Shown: positions 1 through 6,693 of the stretch, one piece after another
Layout of the letters: every line of letters starts with the position of its first letter
Numbering within the stretch: the first letter of the stretch is position 1
NCBI GenBank assembly: GCA_019637395.1
Contig: JAHBVR010000013.1
Span: forward strand, 124,001-188,000
Length of the DNA: 64,000 nucleotides
Source: Vulcanimicrobiota bacterium
GTDB taxonomy: Bacteria; Vulcanimicrobiota; Xenobia; Xenobiales; JADMJV01
Reading direction: 5' to 3'
Notes under the pieces: model-generated
Databases searched by the model: none
What the model saw: only the letters and a program-made list of their open reading frames with translations
Told to the model about the DNA's origin: nothing
Made by a program: the position numbers and the translations under genes

Positions 1-563
1 CCCGCCCCCAGTGAGAGAGCCGCCTGAATCTTCTCCAGCAGATTTAGAGATTGGGGATGGAAGGTCATGCGAATGCTGGCACAATCGCTCCACCGGATCA
101 GGTTGCGCAGGTTGCGACGCAGATGCTCCCACGAGGGCGCGCCGGAAACCTTCGGTCGAAAGCGATGGCTTTCTTCATCTCCATCCAGGCTGATGAGCAA
201 CTGCACCTTCCCCTCCTGAAGGAAGCGTCGCACCGTATCGCCAGCCAGCGTGCCGTTGGTGGTCACGCCGATCACCACACGGTCGCCGCCCGGCCGCCCC
301 CTCAAGTAGTGAAGCAGCCGCAACAGCAGCTCACTGCGCAACAGGGGTTCCCCGCCAAAGAAATTCAGGCCGAGCGGCTCGCGTCCAGAAACCTCCGGCT
401 GCAAGCAGTAGTCCACCACCTTCTTGGCGGTATCCCAGGCCATGTGGCGGGGCTGCTTATTAACGAAGCAGTAACTGCAGCGTAAATTGCATTCCTCGGT
501 CACATAGATCATAAAAGTGGTCACTGGAACAAACGGTCGGTTCTCGCGAACCGGCAAAGACAT
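1..563 (-). CDS. Radical SAM enzyme (SPASM/anSME-like maturase), C-terminus cut by window edge
   Basis: Reading from ATG at 563 to the window edge gives 187 residues with no stop. The N-terminus carries the radical SAM cluster motif ECNLRCSYCF, with C25, C29 and C32 in CxxxCxxC spacing, followed by NFFGGEPLL (GGEP at 69-72), which contacts the SAM methionine. The FMIYVTEECN lead-in and the TTNGT and SLDGD strands are typical of peptide- and protein-modifying maturases with a C-terminal SPASM domain, but that part lies outside the window. A GGAGGA ribosome site sits about 12 bases before the ATG. It is the last visible gene of a four-gene minus-strand operon, 19 bases after the NifU-like gene. 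Family assignment is strong; the substrate is unknown, and the repeat protein at the head of the operon is a natural candidate. Confidence 0.9.
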   Translation of the reverse strand, partial: MSLPVRENRPFVPVTTFMIYVTEECNLRCSYCFVNKQPRHMAWDTAKKVVDYCLQPEVSGREPLGLNFFGGEPLLRSELLLRLLHYLRGRPGGDRVVIGVTTNGTLAGDTVRRFLQEGKVQLLISLDGDEESHRFRPKVSGAPSWEHLRRNLRNLIRWSDCASIRMTFHPQSLNLLEKIQAALSLGA

Positions 564-582
564 AAGCACAGCCAGATCCTCC

Positions 583-927
583 TTAATTGAGCGCCAGGCA
601 GACGGCCTTGACGGCCATCCAGGCATAAAAGCAACGTTGTGGCGGCAACCCGCCCAGGTCCCGAACGATCTGCTCGACCGTCAGCTCCTGGTCCGCCCTG
701 CGCCCCACCAATCGCTCGTAGAGGTAGCCTCCACAGGCGATGGCGGGCACACAACGGGGACAAGAGAACGCCAGGGCTTTCACGATGCCGTGTGCGTCGA
801 TTTCCAGTTGTAGTTGAAAGTAGTGGCCCTGTTCCGCGCTTCCCACCCTACTTTGATGAGTCGGGGCGTCCAGCGAACCGAAGCCCCGAGCATTGTCGAA
901 GTAGCGCCGGGTTTGCGGGGAGAACAT
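583..927 (-). CDS. NifU/IscU N-terminal-like Fe-S scaffold protein with altered ligands
   Basis: A 114-residue protein that follows the NifU_N/IscU pattern along its length: NARGFGSLD (cf. NPRNVGSLD), a strand segment FQLQLEID, SCPRCVPAIA (cf. GCGSAIAS) and LPPQRCFYAW (cf. LPPVKLHCSM). C59 and C99 match the second and third cluster cysteines of IscU. The first ligand cysteine and its neighbouring aspartate (ACGDxM) appear replaced, reading AEQGHY with Q33 and H35. Extra cysteines sit at 56, 65 and 110. In the family this protein assembles or carries Fe-S clusters; here it may serve the adjacent radical SAM enzyme. It lies 5 bases after the 114-residue gene upstream. Fold assignment is moderate to good; whether it still holds a cluster is uncertain. 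Confidence 0.72.
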   Translation of the reverse strand: MFSPQTRRYFDNARGFGSLDAPTHQSRVGSAEQGHYFQLQLEIDAHGIVKALAFSCPRCVPAIACGGYLYERLVGRRADQELTVEQIVRDLGGLPPQRCFYAWMAVKAVCLALN

Positions 928-932
928 GGCGC

Positions 933-1277
933 TTAGACGGCTACCGGGTTAACGAATTGAGGGGAGCCCATGAGCAGCCGGTAAGCCTGGGCACGCAAGT
1001 TATCACCTTCGGCCGGGCCTGCGGGGACCTCGAAATGCTCCAGCATCTCCCGGTCGGCGCCGGTCAGCTCCAGCGAAAACCCACTCAGCGCCGGCTCCTG
1101 GGTTTTGTGTCCATCCCAACGACCGTCCGAGTCCAGGATTTTCGCGGCCGCTCCGGCCGAAAACCAGGTCCGAACCGTCACCATGGTGCGGTTGCCTTCC
1201 ACCGCGATGCTTTCGATTCTCGAGTAGGCTTGCGGGGCGGGCACCCCGCAAAAAGTTGCTTCCGATTGAATTGCCAT
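933..1277 (-). CDS. Small hypothetical protein next to tail-fibre-like gene
   Basis: A 114-residue protein starting MAIQSEATFC with a strong AGGAGG ribosome site whose bases overlap the region just after the upstream stop. It has alternating hydrophobic strands (SRIESIAVEG, TMVTVRTWFS), two cysteine-poor halves and no membrane segment or signal peptide. Small beta-rich proteins of this size are common directly after tail-fibre genes in phages, but I do not recognise the family. The spacing (9 bases after the repeat protein, 5 before the NifU-like gene) places it firmly inside the operon. It could be a chaperone or attachment partner for the repeat protein, or a carrier/recognition protein for the radical SAM enzyme. 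Function is unassigned. Confidence 0.75.
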   Translation of the reverse strand: MAIQSEATFCGVPAPQAYSRIESIAVEGNRTMVTVRTWFSAGAAAKILDSDGRWDGHKTQEPALSGFSLELTGADREMLEHFEVPAGPAEGDNLRAQAYRLLMGSPQFVNPVAV

Positions 1278-1286
1278 TTTATCCTC

Positions 1287-3080
1287 CTAAAATTCCACAT
1301 CTCTAACGACCCAGCCGATTGTGCGGGCCGCCGAACTTCCCAGGACCATTTGCAGGTTGGAGCCACTCACGTTCAGACCCACCTCACCGGAGGCCGGACT
1401 GCCCGAGAGGACCCAGGCCGCCGACCCCGACTCAATCACCGGTGTGCCGGCGCCCATAAAGCGGACGATGGCCCAGTCGTCGTTGGAGTCGAAGAACTCG
1501 ATCCGCCCCCGGCGATTGCTCAAAGAGAGAATCGTGGTGGTGGAAGAGTCGGCATAGCTCTGTCCCTTACTCGTGACCGAGGCGGACTGTTGCGTGCCGG
1601 TTTTGCGGAAGGTATCTCCGATGTTGACCTGGCCATTCTCGGTGGCCGAAGCCAGGCTGACGGAGTCGCCAATTGCGATGCAATGGGAACCGGTCGTCAG
1701 ATTGGTGGCGCAAGAGGAGCCCAGGATGGTGTTGTAGTTGCCACTGGTGATGGCGGAGCCGGCGTTGTAGCCCACAGCCACGCAACCGGCTCCGGTCGCG
1801 GCATACAGGGCCGAGTGGCCCATGGAGGTGTGGTAGGATCCCGTCGAGTTCTGGCGGAGAGACATCGTCCCGAAGGCGCTGTTATAACCGCCGGTGGTAT
1901 TCGTATAGGCCGATTCCCGCCCCAAAAAGGAGTTACCGGCCCCCGAAGTGGTGTTGTAGCCCGCCGCATAGCCGGCGGCCGTGTTGTAGCCAGCCGTGCA
2001 GGCCTGAAGGGCAAAATAGCCCAGGGCCGTCACGCCGTCGTTGCTGGAGCCGCTATATCCGGCCGAGGCTCCCAGGCAGGTTTTGGCGCTGCCCGTGGTG
2101 TTTTGCCGGCCGGCCAGAGCGCCGCACATCGTATTGCTGCTCCCCGAGGTGTTGCTGTAGCCGGCCTGGTTGCCTAGAAACAGGCCCGAAGTGCCGCTGC
2201 TGTTCTGGTAGCCGGCCGCATAGCCCAGGGCGCAATTGTAGTTGGCCGTGTTGGCATAGAGCGCCCCGTAGCCGACCGCCGTCGAGCCCGTTCCCGTGGT
2301 CGAGCTTAAGCCCGCCTGGTAGCCGATGGCCACCCGGTAACTGCCGGTGGTATTTGCATAAGCCGCCTGGCTGCCCAGCGCGGTGTTGCCTGTGCAAGAG
2401 GTGGCCCCGTAGAGAGCCCTGTAGCCAACTCCCGTGTTCTGGGAGCCGCCGCCGAGGCCCCCGTGGAACACATTGTCGCCCATGCCGATATTGTTTCCGC
2501 TGTTGTCTTGAGCCGTGCCCCCCTGGGCCAGCGGCACCGTGCCGGACAGATCAGAAGCAGCCGGAGCGGCGTTGACGAAACTCGAGCCATTGTAGCGCAC
2601 CACCTGGCCCGGGGAAGGCGAGCTGATAGCGACATCGGTCAGGTCGTTGAGAGCCGCCACCGAGCTGCCGCCCACGCCCCCCAACATCTCGAAGCGACCG
2701 CCACTGGCGTCGTTGTAGACGGCGGCCACCATCTGGTTGGCCGCGATGTCCCCCGGCGAAAGTGCGCTTCCGCCAGCCCTTACCAGGGATTTGGCGGTCA
2801 GAGCGCCTCCGGGACCGACCACCTGCAGGGTGGAAGCCCCCGTATTGGCGTTGGCCGCCTTAAAAACCACCAACATGCCCTTTTTATAGGCGGCGAATTG
2901 ATTCTGGTTGTCAGGAGAACCGTCGAAGTTCACCTGGTAGGCGTCGGCCGCACCGACGTCATCGCGGTAGAAAGCCTGGCCGTCCTCCAGCTCGGCCAGA
3001 ATGGGGAAGAGTTGGGTAATGTGCTCGGCTTCGATCACATCGCCCGTATTGATTGTATTGTCTGATAATGGACTGGACAT
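1287..3080 (-). CDS. Phage tail-fibre-like / YadA-head-like repeat protein
   Basis: 597 residues starting MSSPLSDNTI, with ribosome site GGAAT before the ATG. The first 200 residues resemble the attachment region of phage tail-fibre proteins (FAAYKKGMLVVFKAANANTG, GTVPLAQGGTAQDNSG). Residues about 210-490 hold some 16 degenerate repeats of 16-23 residues with the core [A/V][I/L/V]GYxAGYxNTTG, the left-handed beta-roll pattern of YadA-type heads and many tail fibres. The C-terminal 100 residues (SLSNRRGRIEFFDSNDDW onward) look like a beta-rich tip. There is no signal peptide or YadA membrane anchor, so an exported autotransporter is unlikely; a phage or phage-derived particle, or an unknown surface assembly, fits better. 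Eight or more cysteines fall inside the repeats. First gene of the radical SAM operon. Confidence 0.75.
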   Translation of the reverse strand: MSSPLSDNTINTGDVIEAEHITQLFPILAELEDGQAFYRDDVGAADAYQVNFDGSPDNQNQFAAYKKGMLVVFKAANANTGASTLQVVGPGGALTAKSLVRAGGSALSPGDIAANQMVAAVYNDASGGRFEMLGGVGGSSVAALNDLTDVAISSPSPGQVVRYNGSSFVNAAPAASDLSGTVPLAQGGTAQDNSGNNIGMGDNVFHGGLGGGSQNTGVGYRALYGATSCTGNTALGSQAAYANTTGSYRVAIGYQAGLSSTTGTGSTAVGYGALYANTANYNCALGYAAGYQNSSGTSGLFLGNQAGYSNTSGSSNTMCGALAGRQNTTGSAKTCLGASAGYSGSSNDGVTALGYFALQACTAGYNTAAGYAAGYNTTSGAGNSFLGRESAYTNTTGGYNSAFGTMSLRQNSTGSYHTSMGHSALYAATGAGCVAVGYNAGSAITSGNYNTILGSSCATNLTTGSHCIAIGDSVSLASATENGQVNIGDTFRKTGTQQSASVTSKGQSYADSSTTTILSLSNRRGRIEFFDSNDDWAIVRFMGAGTPVIESGSAAWVLSGSPASGEVGLNVSGSNLQMVLGSSAARTIGWVVRDVEF

Positions 3081-3268
3081 TGGGATTCCTTTCTGTTGCT
3101 CTCGGGGGCAGCACGAAGCCAGACCCCGGTGCGAATAGGGTTTTTAGAAACTAGAAAATGGGTCTACAAGGAGCCGGGGAAGGGCCGGAGTATCATCGCT
3201 CGGATACGGTGCTCGATATCAGCGGATTCATCTTTTACAATCATGCATGAACTGATGGTGAACCCGCC

Positions 3269-3484
3269 CTAATCGGGCAGTTGTTCGAAGAGCAAGGTCA
3301 GCAGAGCGCGTAACTCATCCAGGTGAGTGCCCACGGTTTTGTCGCGGCGCTCCAAGGCTTTCAGCCGCCGCAATGCCTCGCTCTTCAGTCGGTTGGGCTC
3401 CTCCGAGGTCGGGGAGGCGCTTTCCGTTTCTTGCGTCCACGGGCGGCGCCGCCGCGGCCTCGGTGTCGGAGCCGAGGTCATCAT
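3269..3484 (-). CDS. Small hypothetical protein, helical C-terminus
   Basis: 71 codons starting MMTSAPTPRP after the ribosome-site-like GGGG stretch. The N-terminal half is basic and proline-rich, the C-terminal 40 residues (RLKSEALRRLKALERRD, then a leucine-rich end) are predicted helical. A second ATG four bases upstream opens another frame (MNDDLGSDTEAAAAPP) that shares the same ribosome site and looks more natural at its start. The original gene may therefore have used that start and later changed frame. It lies about 190 bases upstream of the tail-fibre-like gene on the same strand. No family recognised. Confidence 0.4.
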   Translation of the reverse strand: MMTSAPTPRPRRRRPWTQETESASPTSEEPNRLKSEALRRLKALERRDKTVGTHLDELRALLTLLFEQLPD

Positions 3485-3801
3485 TCATAGCCAACCCCTT
3501 TCCCGCTCTCCCCGGGCATAGCGAGGCCAAACCCCGAGAGAGCGTCATTTTATGCGAGACTGCGAGAAAGCTATTTCTTGGTCAGCCGGACAGCCGCTTC
3601 CATGGCGGCCTCCCAGAAAAGACGGGCGGGTCCAGGCCATGGTAATGGGCCAGCGTTTTCTGGGCGTTATTTAGACAAGAAAATCTCACCGTCATCAGCC
3701 ACGGCAGAGCGAATTCTTTAATCTTAATCATTTTTTCAGGACACTTCCTTTTCCGTATTTTAGGCATGAGCAAAGCTCGGGCTTTGCTCTTTGACGTGAA
3801 T

Positions 3802-4007
3802 TCAGGCTACTGGACGAGGCCTGTAAAGTTCTATTACCGAACCATTCAAGGCCGTTGCCAATCTCTTTACGGTGGAGGCATACGGCTTTACCCGCAGGCT
3901 GACACCGCTCGCTTCGGCCAACTCCGCTTGAGTCAGGTTCGCGTCGAGTCGATGCTTTGCTCAAACGCCATTTCTTGTTTCGGCTATTCTCGCAACCTCT
4001 TTCTCAT
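3802..4007 (-). pseudogene. Broken XRE-type helix-turn-helix regulator
   Basis: On the minus strand the frame ending at 3802 reads LTQAELAEASGVSLR followed directly by VKPYASTVKRLATALNGS and then IELYRPRPVA. This is the classic XRE/Cro repressor fold: first helices, a GVS turn, the P-Y-A-S-T-V-K-R-L-A-x-A-L-N helix and the VxEL end. The recognition-helix segment (normally RTIxRLExG) is missing between the two parts, and upstream the start MRKRLRE at 4007 is separated by stops. The gene is too short and interrupted to be functional. It may be the remains of a prophage or plasmid regulator. Confidence 0.55.
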
Positions 4008-4874
4008 AATAGTGCCTTTCGGCCCGACTGTCTAACCCCTACTTTATCCCTACTTTATCCCTAGTTATCAGGAATTTCAGATATTTCCGAATTCCTCACC
4101 AGCCATGGGGAAAGTAACCCCGCCCCTTGCGCGAAGCCTCACCAACCTTTAGAGTAGTGACTGACCTGAGGGGCTGGAAGCTTAGGGTCCCGTAAAACAC
4201 TGAACCTCCTGTCCCCTGCGGGTCATCTTTTTTCAAGACTGCTTATTCTTCCGATGGGCTTTCCTCCTGATACAACTGAATATACCCAGGGTTCGTATCC
4301 TTCGGCCACTCGCAGGCGTTCGGAAAGCCGACTTCCGGGCAGCGTAGCCCGAGCCAAACTCAGCCCAACCCGTAGACACGCTTCCAATCTTCTGCGTAGT
4401 TTTTCCAAGACCAACAATTCATACGTATACTGTATCAAATCCAGACAGAGTATACAAGAGTTGGCGGAAGGCAAAAACTTGAATCGGATTCGGCGCGCGG
4501 AGCCCGTCCCCATCAGGCTCAAGTGGACCGCGACAGATTTGGTCGCGCTGATAAGATCCGTTAATTATCGATGGCGATCAAGCAGCTACTTTTTTTCTTC
4601 AGATTTTACGCGGCCAGGCTTACTTGAATCGCATAACCATCGATCCATAAGGAGACTAATTTCTCTAGAAATCCCCCTCGGTTTCTCAAGAGCCACATCC
4701 AGACCCGTCTCACACAGAAAGATCTCAACAATCCTTCTCCACCTCTTCAGGAAGGCGGACTTCAAAACGACTCGACCATCCGGAAAGAGCGAGGGCGGTT
4801 TCAACAAGCGCGCCCACCGGTAGGGGCTTGCGGCCTGGAGAGGAAGCCACAATGCATCCCCGGGCGGGAGTCTT
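4008..4874. other. Low-coding, decayed patch without a confident gene
   Basis: About 870 bases, less GC-rich than the flanks, where no frame looks convincingly coding. Points seen: a short direct repeat CTACTTTATCC at 4040-4062; a minus-strand reading 4422 to 4243 of 20 codons (MNCWSWKNYAEDWKRVYGLG), an in-frame TGA and 38 more codons ending YQEESPSEE; and a minus-strand frame 4852-4586 (88 codons) with a plausible but unrecognised product. Together with the broken XRE gene at its left, this looks like decaying acquired DNA. Confidence 0.4.
4425..4455 (-). promoter_or_regulatory. Palindromic operator/promoter-like site
   Basis: GTATACTGT at 4425-4433 and ACAGAGTATAC at 4445-4455 form an imperfect inverted repeat. 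Read on the minus strand the same DNA offers TTGTAT, a 17-base spacer and TACAGT as -35/-10 elements, just before the ATG at 4422 of the TGA-interrupted reading frame. It resembles a repressor-controlled promoter of a mobile element; the decayed XRE gene nearby may once have bound it. Confidence 0.3.
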
Positions 4875-5642
4875 TTAGCCGCTCCAGCAGCCCCAGCAGC
4901 GGCTGGCAGACTTCATAGAGGCCGAATTGTGGAACTGGTTGCAATGCCGGCACATACTCCAGTTGAGATCTTTGGGCTGGATAGGGAAGGCCCGCATGAA
5001 CTTCTCGCTGACTGACATGTCCGGGCTCCAGTTGTTGTGGTCCGCCAAACCCAGGATTACCAGTTGGGTGAGTTTCTGGCCTCGGCCCCCGGTGCCGGTC
5101 AGAATGATTTGGGTCTCCCCGGGCCGCCTTAGCCAGCGCCTCAAGAGGTCGCCGAAATCGCTTTCGCCGACACCCCTCACGCGGCGCCGCAACTCTGGCA
5201 GAATCCAGTCTTGAGCGGCTTTACAGATACCTTGCTGGTGGGGACCGCTGGGGAGAATCTCCAGAGCATAGGCGGCGGCCAGGTAATCCCAATAAGGAGA
5301 GCGCTGGTCCCGGAAGTGAGGATTTGCCAGAGCCATATCTAAGAGACTCGAAATGAGACGTCTATTTTGTCTCACGAAAGGATCATGCAGAAGACCAAGG
5401 ACAAGCTCTGGATTGACCAACAGAGTCTCGATGAACAGCCATTTGTCAGCCTTGTCCATCCCTACATGGTTCTGAGCTTTTTCGAGTTCGGGCAAGATAT
5501 GTTGCTCCAGTTGGAGCACGACCTCCCTGGCTTTAGGGTCGTCAGGCGGGTCATAAGGGGGAAGAGGCACCAGGTTGGGAGGGGGTGGGACCTCGGACGG
5601 CCCCTGTCGGACCCGAAAGAGTTTGAGAAGGCGTGCAAACAT
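4875..5642 (-). CDS. Hypothetical protein, 255 residues
   Basis: Starting at MFARLLKLFRVRQG the protein has a proline-rich linker (VPPPPNLVPLPPYDPP, about residues 22-37) and then an all-helical region rich in leucine and aromatic residues to about residue 225. It ends with a CRHCNQFHNS segment. The frame is open for 45 more codons upstream, but those belong to the broken prepilin gene. At the 3' end, a shift of one frame after CNQF gives a more natural-looking continuation (GLYEVCQPLLGLLERLKDS), so the C-terminus may be frameshifted. No signal peptide or membrane segment. No family recognised; its position directly after a PilX-type gene could point to a pilus-related role, which is only inference. 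Confidence 0.55.
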   Translation of the reverse strand: MFARLLKLFRVRQGPSEVPPPPNLVPLPPYDPPDDPKAREVVLQLEQHILPELEKAQNHVGMDKADKWLFIETLLVNPELVLGLLHDPFVRQNRRLISSLLDMALANPHFRDQRSPYWDYLAAAYALEILPSGPHQQGICKAAQDWILPELRRRVRGVGESDFGDLLRRWLRRPGETQIILTGTGGRGQKLTQLVILGLADHNNWSPDMSVSEKFMRAFPIQPKDLNWSMCRHCNQFHNSASMKSASRCWGCWSG

Positions 5643-5887
5643 AGCTGGCGTGCCGCTTCCATTCCAGGAAATGAACCCGCCCTCCTTGCCCCTTATGCTA
5701 AACCAGTCCGGCGCCTTTCCGGGCATCCACCAGACCCGCCTCGGCGGCCAGCAACGCCTGCTGGCGGTCGCGAGCACTTCCTGCCGCCACCAGTTGCTGA
5801 TGGGTGGTTTGCAGAAGGGCGCAGGCTAAAAGAAAAAGGAACGTCACAATGAGCAACGTCCAAATCAGTGCGAAACTTTCGCTTCAC
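5643..5887 (-). pseudogene. Broken PilX/type IV prepilin-like gene
   Basis: A GTG at 5887 opens VKRK, and after a one-base frame change the minus strand reads SFALIWTLLIVTFLFLLACA followed by LLQTTHQQLVAAGSARDRQQ and ALLAAEAGLVDARKG. This is the form of a PilX-type minor prepilin: short basic leader, cleavage site before F-A-L, a hydrophobic helix, then Q-Q-A-L-x-A-A-E-A-G. A second frame change after the G is needed to continue into WFSIRGKEGGFISWNGSG, which has the look of the prepilin body. With two frame changes and only about 80 residues left, the gene is probably dead. Confidence 0.5.
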
Positions 5888-6095
5888 GCAAGCTAGGCAA
5901 CCGTTCCTGTCCCCGGTCCCCAGTCCAGTAAATTCTGACTGTTCATTCGCGAACATCCCAACGGAGTACTTTCCGTTGGTCCACAGTAACTGTCTTGAAT
6001 GAAGCTGCAATCGACCGGCGGCGTAATGGGAGGGGCCGCTACGCAAGGAAGGGGAGCTGGTGCGGAAAAAAACGGGCTCGTTTGCAGAAAATTCA

Positions 6096-6308
6096 TCAGA
6101 CCACCCCCAAATCAGTTCCCACGCCAACTGCTACGCGTGTCATGGGATGCTCGGCCGCGAGCCGGCTCCAGCGGGGATATTCAGGGATTTTTTCAAGAAT
6201 GGAGTCCTGGGTTGCCTCCTCCAGTAGCTGTTGTTTGCGCCGGTCGCCCGTGAACCGCCGGATTCGTGGATTGTTGATGAGGTCGATCACTTCACCGATT
6301 ACATCCAT
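6096..6308 (-). CDS. Small hypothetical protein, 70 residues
   Basis: Start ATG at 6308 (MDVIGEVIDLIN) is chosen because GGAGG lies 8 bases before it; an in-frame start 20 codons upstream has no such site. The product is mainly helical and charged (RRKQQLLEEATQDS, then LEKIPEYPRWSRLAAEH). No signal peptide or membrane segment. Its TGA overlaps an ATG (TGATG) that opens a 67-codon frame to 5893, which I do not consider convincing. No family recognised. Confidence 0.5.
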   Translation of the reverse strand: MDVIGEVIDLINNPRIRRFTGDRRKQQLLEEATQDSILEKIPEYPRWSRLAAEHPMTRVAVGVGTDLGVV

Positions 6309-6402
6309 CTGTGTATCCTCCGTTGTGTGTCTCAGGATAGAGGCATCGTAATGGAGGACTGCCGACAAAATGTCGATCCAGCGTCGATTTGTAAATCCCC
6401 GG

Positions 6403-6657
6403 TTAATCCCATATTAACCTTTCAAGCTCGGCAACCCCGAAAATCGCCGCGCCACTGCGAGTCAACCTCAGCCGTCCATGCGGAGCCTGAAAGGGTCCGC
6501 ATAAGCCCCGGCCGTAAGCGATTTCAAGTTGCCGAATGGGCTCTGCTCTCAGATACTTAGTCGGAACCGATACTTCCGCCGTTGTGGCTGGAGCGGTCGC
6601 GGCGGGACGGGCCCACGGTCCGGCCTGATTGGCGCCAATGGTGGGCTTTGCCACCAA
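6403..6657 (-). CDS. Possible small hypothetical protein
   Basis: 84 codons from a TTG. The C-terminal 60 residues (VSVPTKYLRAEPIRQLEIAY, ending GVAELERLIWD) look protein-like, but there is no ribosome site and the first 25 residues are low-complexity alanine and threonine. It occupies most of the otherwise empty interval between the 70-residue gene and the M28 peptidase gene. It could be a remnant. No family recognised. Confidence 0.28.
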   Translation of the reverse strand: MVAKPTIGANQAGPWARPAATAPATTAEVSVPTKYLRAEPIRQLEIAYGRGLCGPFQAPHGRLRLTRSGAAIFGVAELERLIWD

Positions 6658-6693
6658 GGTATGGTCAACGGATAGGCCTGCCGTCGGATGGCG

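Noticed and set aside
639-2177. A 512-codon open frame on the plus strand opposite the tail-fibre-like gene
   Set aside because: It is the complement of a repetitive GC-rich gene; its product is arginine- and glycine-rich with no domain, and the minus-strand frame has a ribosome site and recognised repeats.
1287-3080. Trimeric autotransporter adhesin
   Set aside because: The repeats fit, but there is no signal peptide and no C-terminal YadA membrane anchor; a tail-fibre-like protein fits better.
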